Of a stretch of DNA of 64,000 nt, positions 55,955 through 64,000 are shown piece after piece. Origin of the DNA: Gammaproteobacteria bacterium (GTDB lineage Bacteria > Pseudomonadota > Gammaproteobacteria > SZUA-152); the NCBI GenBank assembly GCA_029882975.1, contig JAOUJW010000001.1, positions 124,001-188,000 of the forward strand. Direction: 5' to 3'. Every line of letters starts with the position of its first letter. Position 1 is the first letter of the stretch. Made by a program: the position numbers and the translations under genes. A model generated the notes under the pieces. That model was not told the DNA's origin and did not search any database. It saw only the letters and a list, made by a program, of their open reading frames with translations.

Positions 55955-56935
55955 TTATTTACCAAACACTTTAAGAACGGCAGCCAGCACATCCTGAGCG
56001 TTGGGGATACTGGCTTTTTCCAAGCCACGGTTAAACGGGATGGGCACATTAACAGCCGACACCCTTACCGGAGCAGCATCCAGTTCATAGAAGCATTCTT
56101 CATTAATGATAGCCATCACTTCTGAAGCCACACCAACGGCCGGCTCCGCTTCTTCTGCAATCACCACTTTATGAGTTTTGCTGACGGAAGCGACAATTCC
56201 GGCCCGGTCTATGGGGCTCAATGCATACAGATCCAGCACTTCGGCCTCTATGCCGTGCTGTTTGGATAATACTTCAGCCGCCTGTAAACACCAGTGTACG
56301 GAAATGTTGTACCCGATCAGGGTAATGTCTTTCCCTTCCCGAGTGACTTCGGACCCTTCCAGAGGATGAAAATATTCCTCGTCGGGCACATCACCCTTCA
56401 TGTTGTACATCAACTCATGTTCGTTGATGTATACGGGATCATTACAGCGCACAGCAGACTTCAGCAGACCATAAGCTTGTTTGGGATTGGACGGAGTGAC
56501 CACGCGCAATCCGGCTATGCCCATAAACACTTTTTCCATACGCGCCGAGTGTTGCGCACCCAGTTGGTGGGCAGTACCACCCGGAGAACGAATTACCACC
56601 GGCGCAGTCAATTGACCACCGGACATGTAGCGAACCTTAGCAGCCGAGTTGGCAATTTGATCCATGGCCAGCCAGGCAAAGTTCACGGACATAATTTCAA
56701 TAATGGGACGCACACCAATAAAAGAAGCACCAACACCTAAGCCGGTATAACCGTTTTCGGAAATAGGTGTATCGATAACCCGCTCGGGGCCGTATTTATC
56801 AAACAAACCTTGAGTGGCTTTGTAGGTACCACCGGCAACACCGATGTCCTCACCCATGCAGATCACCAAAGGATCGCGGGCCATTTCCTCATCGTGGGCA
56901 CGCCGAATGGCTTCCCAATACATTAATTCAGCCAT
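55955..56935 (-). CDS. pdhB: Pyruvate dehydrogenase-type E1 beta subunit
   Basis: A 326-residue protein forming the alpha2beta2 E1 heterotetramer. Visible are MGEDIGVAGGTYKATQGLFD, the TISENGY-like DTPISENGYTGLGVGAS, the RSPGGTAHQLGAQHS loop, and the C-terminal VSAVNVPIPFNRGLEKASIP. These are E1-beta features shared by PDH, acetoin and branched-chain complexes. It begins directly after the pdhA stop (0-base gap), so translation is coupled. Confidence 0.93.
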   Translation of the reverse strand: MAELMYWEAIRRAHDEEMARDPLVICMGEDIGVAGGTYKATQGLFDKYGPERVIDTPISENGYTGLGVGASFIGVRPIIEIMSVNFAWLAMDQIANSAAKVRYMSGGQLTAPVVIRSPGGTAHQLGAQHSARMEKVFMGIAGLRVVTPSNPKQAYGLLKSAVRCNDPVYINEHELMYNMKGDVPDEEYFHPLEGSEVTREGKDITLIGYNISVHWCLQAAEVLSKQHGIEAEVLDLYALSPIDRAGIVASVSKTHKVVIAEEAEPAVGVASEVMAIINEECFYELDAAPVRVSAVNVPIPFNRGLEKASIPNAQDVLAAVLKVFGK

Positions 56936-57925
56936 TTATTTGCCTCCCAATACATAAGGATCGTTGTCCGCCAACACATATTTCTCCAGTTCCTCGACTT
57001 TGGGTTCCGGCGACTCTTCGGCAAATTTTATCACTTCGTTTTCAATCTCATCGATAATGCCTTTATCCATCTGATTGTATTCGTCCATGCTGGTCTCACC
57101 GGCTTCAATCAGACGATCTCGAAGAATGTAAATAGGATCGCGTTTACTCCAATGCTCTTCCTCTTCTTTGGTGCGATACGCATTGGAATCGGACATGGAA
57201 TGTCCGCGGTAACGGTAGGTTTTCAGTTCCAAAAAGTAAGGCCCCTTACCGGAACGTACATGATCAACCGCTTTTTGCGCCGCTTCATATACCACTTCAA
57301 TATCCTGGCCGTCCACTTGTGCTGCTGGCATATCGTAACCGCTCACACGTTTGTACTGATCAATTACCGCTGTGGAGCGATCAATTCGCGTACCGATACC
57401 GTACAAATTGTTTTCACAGACAAACAATACCGGCAGTTGCCAAACTTTAGCCATATTCAAGGATTCGTGAAATGAACCTTGATTGTTAGCCGCATCGCCC
57501 AGGAAACAAATGGAAATCTCGTCACCGCCTTTGAGTTTAATGCCTTTGGCAATGCCGGCCGCCAAGGGGAAAGGTCCGCCCACCAGGGCATATCCACCCA
57601 TAAAGTGATGCTCCACATCGAAGATGTGCATGGAACCGCCGCGACCTTTACTGGAACCGGTTTCCTTACCGTACAACTCGGCCATGACTTCTTTAGGATC
57701 GGCACCACACAAGATGGCGTGCACGTGATCCCGGTAACCGGTTATAACATAGTCATGACCCGGTCTGGCCGCTTCCATAACACCATGAGCACAAGCTTCC
57801 TGTCCGGGATATAGATGTAGGAAACCACCTATTTTTCTTTCTACGTACGCTTCATAGCAACGTTCTTCAAATCGGCGCGCATATAACATGCTGCGTAATA
57901 GCCGCTTTTTATCAGCCATATTCAT
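56936..57925 (-). CDS. pdhA: Pyruvate dehydrogenase-type E1 alpha subunit
   Basis: A 329-residue thiamine-diphosphate subunit. MLYARRFEERCYEAYVERKI and GFLHLYPGQEACAHGVMEAA open it; the ThDP motif runs from GDAANNQGSFHESLNMAKVW (GD...NN); the ERGIGT-like NLYGIGTRIDRSTA and the loop RYRGHSMSDSNAYRT follow. Best match by eye is pyruvate dehydrogenase E1 alpha; an acetoin dehydrogenase is less likely but not excluded. GGTGACAG precedes the ATG. It is the first gene of the operon. Confidence 0.93.
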   Translation of the reverse strand: MNMADKKRLLRSMLYARRFEERCYEAYVERKIGGFLHLYPGQEACAHGVMEAARPGHDYVITGYRDHVHAILCGADPKEVMAELYGKETGSSKGRGGSMHIFDVEHHFMGGYALVGGPFPLAAGIAKGIKLKGGDEISICFLGDAANNQGSFHESLNMAKVWQLPVLFVCENNLYGIGTRIDRSTAVIDQYKRVSGYDMPAAQVDGQDIEVVYEAAQKAVDHVRSGKGPYFLELKTYRYRGHSMSDSNAYRTKEEEEHWSKRDPIYILRDRLIEAGETSMDEYNQMDKGIIDEIENEVIKFAEESPEPKVEELEKYVLADNDPYVLGGK

Positions 57926-58023
57926 GGGGCTGTCACCTTAATAAACAAAAGTTAATAACCAAAATGGGAATTCAATCCGGCGACTATAACTCCTTCTCCG
58001 GGAGGTAGCCGCAAGAAACGCGC

Positions 58024-58053
58024 TATAATCGTTGTTTTGCCGTCCAAGGTCAA
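58024..58053 (-). promoter_or_regulatory. Possible sigma-70 promoter of the pdh operon
   Basis: On the minus strand TTGACC and ATTATA are 18 bases apart, about 100 bases upstream of the pdhA start. The -10 match is moderate, so this is a candidate only. Confidence 0.35.
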
Positions 58054-58294
58054 GTTTGATTACTGTGACCGTTTTCCAAAAAAGAATATATTTTACATAT
58101 ATTTCAACAAGTTGAAACCATTGCCTTGATAATATTCCGGCTCTACATATGGCATTTGTCAATAAAGAATGGGGATTTTGCCTTGATTTCAGAACGCACG
58201 CAGAGCTGTACCGAACACAAATATGGGCATTTATTAACCAACACCAATCGCTACGGAAGCTAAGCTACTACAAATACCACTAAAAGCACGATTG

Positions 58295-58318
58295 TTGGAT
58301 TAGTACCATCTAATCCGA
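58295..58318. repeat. Dispersed palindromic repeat, copy 2
   Basis: TTGGATTA-N8-TAATCCGA, the same arms and loop length as the copy at 6039-6062, although loop bases differ. Confidence 0.6.
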
Positions 58319-58774
58319 TATGACCAACTCTCAGCAAGAACCGTGGCTTGAACAAAGATGGCAATACGAAATGAGACTACAGCCCTTGCTCACCTAATGC
58401 TCGATCATAACCAAGCTTCACATCTATACTGGACTCCACTCCAACATCCAACTCTAGGAACCAGAACTAGTATTTTTACTTGGTCGCCCATGTCTAAAAA
58501 CAACCAAATTGACCACACACTAAACATATAGGGAAATTTTTCACTGGATAAAAATTTTCTTACAGCCGAACAGGCTGAGTTTGTTTACTATACCTTAACT
58601 TTCTTTGCTTGAACGACTTCTAGCTGAATCCTTAATCAAACTGAACATTTATAGTGCAGCCACTCTATAAGTTCAGACGCTCAACAAGAAAGGGACTAGC
58701 AGCCGCTGCATTTCTAACGTTTTACGAAGGATCTTATGGCAGTGGTTAATAAAAACTCAATATGGAGATTTGCT

Positions 58775-59965
58775 ATGAAAATAAAAAAAATATTATTTTC
58801 GGGGGCAGTGTTGTTTTGCGTAGGATATGCGAACAACACTCTGGCAGGCGCTGATAGCGGCCTGTCCGCAAAAGAGCAGTTGGGGCAACTGTTGTACTTT
58901 GATGAGAACCTGTCCATCAATAGAAATCAAGCCTGTGCCAGCTGTCATTTTCCACCGGCCTTTGTCGATCCGGCCAACACAACCGACCCGGCTAACAGCG
59001 TGGTCTCGCTGGGATCCGACACGTCATTAAACGGCGGTCGCAATACCCCCAGCGCAGGATACGCTGCATTCAGCCCCTTCTTTTTTTGGGAACCGGTGGA
59101 AGGATTATACATCGGCGGACAGTTTTGGGACGGTAGAGCCAACAGTCTCACCGAGCAAGCCAAAGGTCCTTTTCTAAACCCGGTGGAAATGGCCATGCCC
59201 AGTAAAGCATCCGTATTACAACGCATCGCCGAACGTGACAACCCCAATCGCGACGCCTATAAAGAGCTGTGGAAAAGCGTATATAAGGTTAAACTGAAAC
59301 AATTGCGCGACCCGGAAAGCGATGTGGAAACCGATGCACTATATGAGATGATGGCGGATGCCATTGCCGCTTTTGAAAAGACACGCGTGTTCAGCCCCTT
59401 CAATTCCAAGTTTGATTATTATTTGGCGGGCAAGGCGGAACTGTCAGAGCAGGAGCAACGCGGTCTGACGCTTTTTGAAGGCAAAGCACAGTGTAACGCG
59501 TGCCATCCCAGCGAGCCGCTCATTGCCCCTGACGGCAGCATGATGCCTCCCCTGTTTACCGATTTTACTTACGATAATATCGGCGTCCCTAAAAGCAACA
59601 ATGCCCTGATTGCCAACCAAGCCGTAGACCTTGGTCTGGGTGGGCGACCTGACATCGCCGCACGAGATCCGTCGGGTGCAGAATTGGGCAAACACAAGGT
59701 AATGAGCCTGCGTAATATTGCCGCTACAGCACCCTATGCCCACAACGGCTTTTTTGCCACCCTGGAGGAAATTGTTCATTTTTATAACACCCGCGATGTA
59801 GAACCTTGGCCGGCTCCCGAGGTAGCTGACAATGTCAACGCCGACGAACTGGGGGACTTGGGACTGAGTACAGAAGAAGAAGCCGATTTGGTTGCTTTTT
59901 TAAAGACCTTAACCGATGGTTACGGCCCCATCATTCACACCTTTGCATTCCCACCTATGCCTTAA
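58775..59965 (+). CDS. Di-heme cytochrome c peroxidase/MauG-family protein
   Basis: A 396-residue periplasmic protein with signal peptide (KILFSGAVLFCVGYANNTLA). Two c-type haem sites are visible, CASCH (54-58) and CNACH near residue 235, plus the inter-domain block FFFWEPVEGLYIGGQFWDGR and the closing KVMSLRNIAATAPYAHNGFF ... VHFYNTRD. Size is normal for the family. ATG 58775 follows GGAGA and starts the signal peptide. It is a separate paralogue from the large peroxidase at 18-20 kb; no sign of a common operon. Confidence 0.92.
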   Translation: MKIKKILFSGAVLFCVGYANNTLAGADSGLSAKEQLGQLLYFDENLSINRNQACASCHFPPAFVDPANTTDPANSVVSLGSDTSLNGGRNTPSAGYAAFSPFFFWEPVEGLYIGGQFWDGRANSLTEQAKGPFLNPVEMAMPSKASVLQRIAERDNPNRDAYKELWKSVYKVKLKQLRDPESDVETDALYEMMADAIAAFEKTRVFSPFNSKFDYYLAGKAELSEQEQRGLTLFEGKAQCNACHPSEPLIAPDGSMMPPLFTDFTYDNIGVPKSNNALIANQAVDLGLGGRPDIAARDPSGAELGKHKVMSLRNIAATAPYAHNGFFATLEEIVHFYNTRDVEPWPAPEVADNVNADELGDLGLSTEEEADLVAFLKTLTDGYGPIIHTFAFPPMP

Positions 59966-59975
59966 TTTTTGTCAA

Positions 59976-59997
59976 GCCCCGCCGCCGCCGGCGGGGC
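59976..59997 (+). terminator. GC-rich hairpin after the peroxidase gene
   Basis: Stem GCCCCGCC / GGCGGGGC with loop GCCGCC, 10 bases after the stop. The T tract is before the stem rather than after, so it is a moderate terminator candidate. Confidence 0.6.
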
Positions 59998-60153
59998 ATT
60001 CGTCAAATAAATGTCGCTTTCTACTCTCAATTTCCCTGGTCTTACAATCAAGTATTGTTGCGTCTATACTCTACGAATTAAACCGCTGTACAAGTGACAA
60101 ACGCTACATAAGGGCAACAACCCAACCAGCAAATTCAAAAAGGTGTACAGCTT

Positions 60154-62940
60154 GTGGAACATTTTGTCTTTTTGGAAACCGATAGGAACTTATCCGCCGC
60201 TCTGCCGGTAGACTACCATATCCCCCTGGTGCTGCTATCCATTGCTGTAGCAATTATCGCCTCTTACACCGCTTTCCTGGTAACGGAACGCATTGCCCAC
60301 GATCAACGCAAAGCCATGCATATGCTTTGGGCCGGTACCGGCAGTCTGTGCCTGGGCGGCGGTATCTGGAGTATGCATTTCATCGGCATGTTGGCAGCCG
60401 AGACCCAAGCCGCGGTGCAATATGACATTCTCATCACCTTGCTATCCCTGGTCCCCGCCTGTCTCGCCAGCCTGGTGGTTTTGTATAACGGCATAACACC
60501 AAGCAAGAAACATCAACTGTTACTACGCGGTGTGATTATGGGCGGCGGTATTGGCCTGATGCACTACATTGGCATGTCTGCTATGCGTATGGACGCCATT
60601 GCCCGATTCTCCCCTTCAATAGTGTTGGTATCGGTCATTGTGGCAGTATCACTGGCTTATGTTTCACTAAGAATTAAGACCTGGGTGGACCACAAAAAAA
60701 ATGCATTAACTGCATATTCACGCATTCTGGCGGCCTGTGCGATGGGGGGCGCCATCTCCACCATGCATTACACCGGCATGAGCGCGGTGTATTTTTTTCC
60801 GGGCGAAACCACCACTATTGATCAACCTTCTATGGCACCGGCTACCATTGCACAAATCATTTTTTTTACCGTTGCGCTGTGTTCCGCATTGTTAATCACT
60901 GCAGTAATTATCAGCCGACGCCTTGAACTCCTCACGCAATTAACCCTGAGTGAAACACGCATGCGCGGCATACTGGATAACGTAGCCGAGGCCATTGTCA
61001 CAATCAATAACAAAGGCAGGATAAAGGAGTTTAACAAAGCGGCGGAAACCATCTTCGGATACAGCACCGCTGAAGTCGTCAATAGAAACGTCAACATACT
61101 CATGCCGGAGCCTTATCACACAGAGCACGACCAATACCTGGTGAATTATTTGCAAACCGGTGTCGCTAAGGTCATGGGCAAGAATCGCGTCGTCCAAGGC
61201 AAAAGAAAAAACGGAGACCTATTAGCCATAGAATTCACATTGACAGAATTTGAGACCAACGGCCAAAAAATGTTTACCGGACTGCTGCGCGATGTGACTG
61301 AAAAAATGGCCGCCGATGCGGAGTTACATCGGCATAGAGAACATCTGGAAGAACTGGTACAGGAACGAACCCGGGAACTGACCGCAGCTCGCAACGCGGC
61401 TCTGGCTGCCAATACATCCAAAAGCCAATTCCTAGCCAACATGTCGCATGAGTTACGCACTCCCATGAATTCCATCATCGGCTTCACCGGCCGCGTCATA
61501 AAAAAAGCCGCGCAAAACCTCCCGGAGAAGCAGTTACGCAATCTGCAAATAGTCCAACGGAACGCGCACCACCTATTGGAACTCATCAACAGCCTTCTGG
61601 ACTTATCCAAAATTGAAGCCGGTAAGATGGAGGTATTTGCAGAAGAATTCTCTATCAATGAATTAGTCCGGGAGGTAACCGATTTGACCGGCAGTTTGGT
61701 CAAAGATAAAGGCCTCACCTGTAACGTGAAACTGCCACAACAGGAAGTGAAACTGTATTCCGACCGGATGAAGCTGAAACAAACGCTGATAAACCTCATA
61801 GGCAATAGCATTAAATTTACGGAAACCGGAAACATTGGTATCACAGTGGAAAAAATCAGCGGTAACGACCACGCCGGTTCAACATTTTATCAACCCTATT
61901 TGGAATATGTGCAAATCCAGATTGAGGACACAGGTATCGGCCTGAAAGCGGAAGAATTGCAACATATCTTTGAAGCGTTTCACCAGGCGGATGGCAGCTT
62001 GTCGCGTAGATCCGGCGGTACAGGCCTGGGGCTGGCCGTATCACAGCGTTTCATACAACTCATGCAAGGACAAATCCACGTCGCCAGCACAGCCGGTGAA
62101 GGCAGCACCTTCACCGTCGTTGTCCCGGTCAGCATCGCCGAAACGACTCAACCCCCTATGGAATTAGCGTCAACCCCTCAAACATCCTCCCCGCTGGTCT
62201 TGTGCATTGATGATGACCCGGAGTCTATCGAACTGCTGCTCAGTTATTTGGAAGACGAAGGTTTTGCCGCTAAAGGTGTTACCAATGGCCGCGAAGGGTT
62301 TGAACTGGCCAAACAACTCAATCCTACGGCGATTACGCTCGACGTCTATATGCCCAGGGAGGACGGATGGTCCATTTTGAAAGCCTTGAAACAAGAACCA
62401 AAAACCCGAAATATTCCCGTCATTATGGTCACCATGATTGACAATAAAGCCTTGGGTTATGAATTGGGAGCCATGGACTATTTACAAAAACCCATAGAGC
62501 CGGAAATTCTGATCCGTAGTATCAACGCACTATTCAAGCATCAAGTGAAACAAGTACTGGCGGTGGATGACGACCCGGAAGTTCGCGAATTAATTACCCA
62601 GGTGCTTGAGGATGAGAATATAGAGGTAACTGCTGTATCAGGGGGAGCCGAAGCTCTGGCGGTGTTACAGCACACCAAACCGGATGTAATCTTACTGGAC
62701 TTAATGATGCCGCGAATGAACGGCTTTGAATTAGCTCAATTGTTAAAAGAAAATCAAGCTTGGCGCAATATCCCCATCGTCGTGGTCACGGCAAAACAAC
62801 TCACCGAGAATGAACGCAACATGCTCGGCAAATGGGTACAGTCCATTATTGAAAAACAAGGTATGGATACCGCTCTATTGCTCAAGAGCATCAATAAAGC
62901 CCTACACTCAAACCAAGCAACAGCGGAGGTCATGTTGTGA
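60154..62940 (+). CDS. MHYT-PAS hybrid sensor histidine kinase with two receiver domains
   Basis: A 928-residue inner-membrane kinase. A seven-segment MHYT sensor (about 20-255) has three signatures MHFIGM, MHYIGM and MHYTGM, whose Met/His are proposed copper or gas ligands. A PAS domain follows (about 270-385), then a coiled coil, HisKA with phospho-His in FLANMSHELRTPMNSIIGF, HATPase (IEDTGIGL, GTGLGLAVS) and two receivers: VLCIDDDPES with Asp in TLDVYMP, and VLAVDDDPEV with Asp in LLDLMMP. The start is GTG 60154 with AAGG upstream. It overlaps the receiver gene (GTGA), so the signal is passed within one operon. Confidence 0.93.
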   Translation: MEHFVFLETDRNLSAALPVDYHIPLVLLSIAVAIIASYTAFLVTERIAHDQRKAMHMLWAGTGSLCLGGGIWSMHFIGMLAAETQAAVQYDILITLLSLVPACLASLVVLYNGITPSKKHQLLLRGVIMGGGIGLMHYIGMSAMRMDAIARFSPSIVLVSVIVAVSLAYVSLRIKTWVDHKKNALTAYSRILAACAMGGAISTMHYTGMSAVYFFPGETTTIDQPSMAPATIAQIIFFTVALCSALLITAVIISRRLELLTQLTLSETRMRGILDNVAEAIVTINNKGRIKEFNKAAETIFGYSTAEVVNRNVNILMPEPYHTEHDQYLVNYLQTGVAKVMGKNRVVQGKRKNGDLLAIEFTLTEFETNGQKMFTGLLRDVTEKMAADAELHRHREHLEELVQERTRELTAARNAALAANTSKSQFLANMSHELRTPMNSIIGFTGRVIKKAAQNLPEKQLRNLQIVQRNAHHLLELINSLLDLSKIEAGKMEVFAEEFSINELVREVTDLTGSLVKDKGLTCNVKLPQQEVKLYSDRMKLKQTLINLIGNSIKFTETGNIGITVEKISGNDHAGSTFYQPYLEYVQIQIEDTGIGLKAEELQHIFEAFHQADGSLSRRSGGTGLGLAVSQRFIQLMQGQIHVASTAGEGSTFTVVVPVSIAETTQPPMELASTPQTSSPLVLCIDDDPESIELLLSYLEDEGFAAKGVTNGREGFELAKQLNPTAITLDVYMPREDGWSILKALKQEPKTRNIPVIMVTMIDNKALGYELGAMDYLQKPIEPEILIRSINALFKHQVKQVLAVDDDPEVRELITQVLEDENIEVTAVSGGAEALAVLQHTKPDVILLDLMMPRMNGFELAQLLKENQAWRNIPIVVVTAKQLTENERNMLGKWVQSIIEKQGMDTALLLKSINKALHSNQATAEVML

Positions 62941-63299
62941 ACACCATATTAATCGTTGAGGATTACCCGGACAATATGGCTCTTATCGAAGAAATTCTCG
63001 AGGACGAAGGTTACCAGATCCTGAAAGCGGAGACGGCAGAAAAAGGCTTTGCCTTGCTGGAAACCGAAACCACTGATTTGATTTTGATGGACATCTCCCT
63101 ACCTCAGATGGATGGCTTGGAAGCGACCACATTAATCAAAGCCAACCCCAACACGTCTCACATCCCGATCATTGCTCTGACAGCACACGCCATGACAACA
63201 GACCGGGAAATGGCTCTATCGGCTGGGTGCGACGATTACATCACCAAACCGGTGGATGAATCCAAACTATTGTTCGCCATAAGCGAACTACTGCAATAG
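62937..63299 (+). CDS. Single-domain response regulator
   Basis: A 120-residue CheY-like receiver. MNTILIVEDYPDNMALIEEI holds the acidic pair, the phospho-acceptor Asp is in LILMDISLPQMDG, and the Thr/Lys switch residues are in ALTAHAM and YITKPVD. It starts at GTG in a 4-base overlap with the hybrid kinase and has no output domain, so it relays phosphate or acts by protein contact (DivK-like). The next kinase begins 10 bases after its stop. Confidence 0.93.
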   Translation: MNTILIVEDYPDNMALIEEILEDEGYQILKAETAEKGFALLETETTDLILMDISLPQMDGLEATTLIKANPNTSHIPIIALTAHAMTTDREMALSAGCDDYITKPVDESKLLFAISELLQ

Positions 63300-63309
63300 G
63301 CCTGAAACG

Positions 63310-64000
63310 ATGCATTTAATTGATCCCGATTCAAAACCCAAAGTTCTGATCATTGACGATACTCCGGATAATATCGATTTAGTGGAACAAGTTCTGGAAG
63401 ATCATTATCAAACTTTGTCGGCCCCCAATGGCCATGAGGGACTGAAAATCGCCCAAAAACAGGCTCCCGATTTAGTCTTGCTCGATGTTATGATGCCGGA
63501 TTTAGACGGTTACGAAGTTTTGCAACAACTGCAAAAAAGTGTCCTGACCCGTGATATCCCTGTTATTTTCCTCACCGCACGCTACAAAGACACTGATCGC
63601 ATTGTCAAAGGATTAAAATTGGGGGCCTTTGACTACATCACCAAGCCTTTTGAGGACGATATTCTATTGGCCCGTGTGGGTGTCGCCACACGTATCAAGA
63701 AAGCCGAAGATGAGATCCGCAAACAAAAAGAAGAATTGATCGCTGCCAATAAAGCAGTAACCGAAGCCACTAGGGCGAAATCTCGTTTCCTGGCAAATAT
63801 GAGCCACGAATTTCGAACCCCTTTGAACTCCATTATGGGTTTTCTTAGCATTGTTAAAGAAGGTATGGCAGGCCCTATCAATGACGAACAAAGTAAATCC
63901 CTGAACATTGCTTACGAAAGTTCAAAACATCTATTACAACTAATCAACGATATTCTTGACCTAGCCAAAATCGAGGCCAATAAAGTCACCGTTATTAAGG
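63310..64000 (+). CDS. Receiver-histidine kinase (partial, runs off the window)
   Basis: From ATG 63310 the frame is open to the window edge (230 codons). A receiver domain (VLIIDDTPDN, phospho-Asp in LVLLDVMMPDLDG, ITKPF) is followed by a coiled-coil linker and HisKA with SRFLANMSHEFRTPLNSIMG. The ATP-binding domain is presumably beyond the edge. It forms a three-gene phosphorelay with the MHYT kinase and the free receiver. Which partner its receiver accepts phosphate from is not known. Confidence 0.9.
   Translation, partial: MHLIDPDSKPKVLIIDDTPDNIDLVEQVLEDHYQTLSAPNGHEGLKIAQKQAPDLVLLDVMMPDLDGYEVLQQLQKSVLTRDIPVIFLTARYKDTDRIVKGLKLGAFDYITKPFEDDILLARVGVATRIKKAEDEIRKQKEELIAANKAVTEATRAKSRFLANMSHEFRTPLNSIMGFLSIVKEGMAGPINDEQSKSLNIAYESSKHLLQLINDILDLAKIEANKVTVIK

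Larger units (their letters stand above)
57926..58774. other. Divergent intergenic region, pdhA to peroxidase
   Basis: About 850 bases without a credible gene. It holds a possible pdhA promoter (58024-58053) and a copy of the dispersed palindrome (58295-58318). The remainder is AT-rich with nothing recognised. Confidence 0.5.

Overview
The window looks like a stretch of chromosome from a gammaproteobacterium. It carries UbiK, ComM, GlnK-AmtB with sigma-54/NtrC control, SpeA-SpeE, an FNR-type regulator with the E. coli cysteine pattern, and a priA / argS-like / SPOR gene order. The exact lineage cannot be fixed from sequence alone. No rRNA, tRNA, CRISPR array or insertion sequence was recognised by eye. 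Most of the DNA is ordinary core chromosome, with one clearly accessory island (the Rhs locus, about 22.7-27.4 kb).

Layout. 0-1.5 kb: end of a urease accessory cluster (ureE tail, ureF, ureG). 1.8-6 kb: rhodanese, RNA/DNA methylase-like protein, DUF1835 protein, AlkC-like repair protein, thioesterase-like protein and Nudix hydrolase, closely packed on the plus strand. 6.3-7.1 kb: a Fic-fold protein with a ruined active site. 7.1-14.1 kb: a nitrogen-controlled block with two NtrC-like sites and a sigma-54 promoter, then a TorF-type porin, a terminator and the urea ABC transporter urtABCDE. 14.2 kb: FNR-like regulator. 15.3-17.5 kb: tag, yciI, a tetR gene with two operators, and a GNAT gene. 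17.6-22.6 kb: a decayed AhpD-type gene, a large di-heme peroxidase, a phosphoesterase and a GFA protein. 22.7-27.2 kb: an Rhs gene with a displaced toxin/immunity cassette. 27.6-32.7 kb: lipoprotein cytochrome c, comM, ubiK, glnK-amtB (again NtrC plus sigma-54) and a DUF4124 protein. 32.7-35.6 kb: divergent speE/speA. 35.7-43.8 kb: a minus-strand run with a membrane protein, a cNMP/rhodanese/coiled-coil protein, a SPOR protein, a degenerate arginyl-tRNA synthetase homologue and priA. 43.8-44.6 kb: non-coding, with four DnaA boxes. 44.6-47.3 kb: nth, DUF1841 and an MFS transporter. 47.4-52 kb: peroxidase fragment, gloA, PAS-GGDEF-EAL protein and argG. 52.2-57.9 kb: pyruvate-dehydrogenase-type operon pdhA-pdhB-(E2-E3 fusion) followed by a cNMP-binding protein. 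58.8-64 kb: second di-heme peroxidase and a three-gene phosphorelay (MHYT hybrid kinase, receiver, receiver-kinase) running off the window.

How it fits together. Urea uptake (porin and Urt), urea use (Ure proteins) and ammonium uptake (GlnK-AmtB) form one nitrogen-scavenging theme, and both transport operons carry recognisable NtrC/sigma-54 control signals. The most unusual proteins are the ArgRS homologue that has lost both synthetase signatures yet keeps an intact frame between priA and the SPOR gene, the single-chain E2-E3 of the 2-oxoacid dehydrogenase complex, the Fic protein that has lost both its catalytic histidine and its inhibitory glutamate, and the double-cNMP/rhodanese/coiled-coil protein. 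Start sites were adjusted where ribosome binding sites or conserved N-termini disagreed with the longest open frame.
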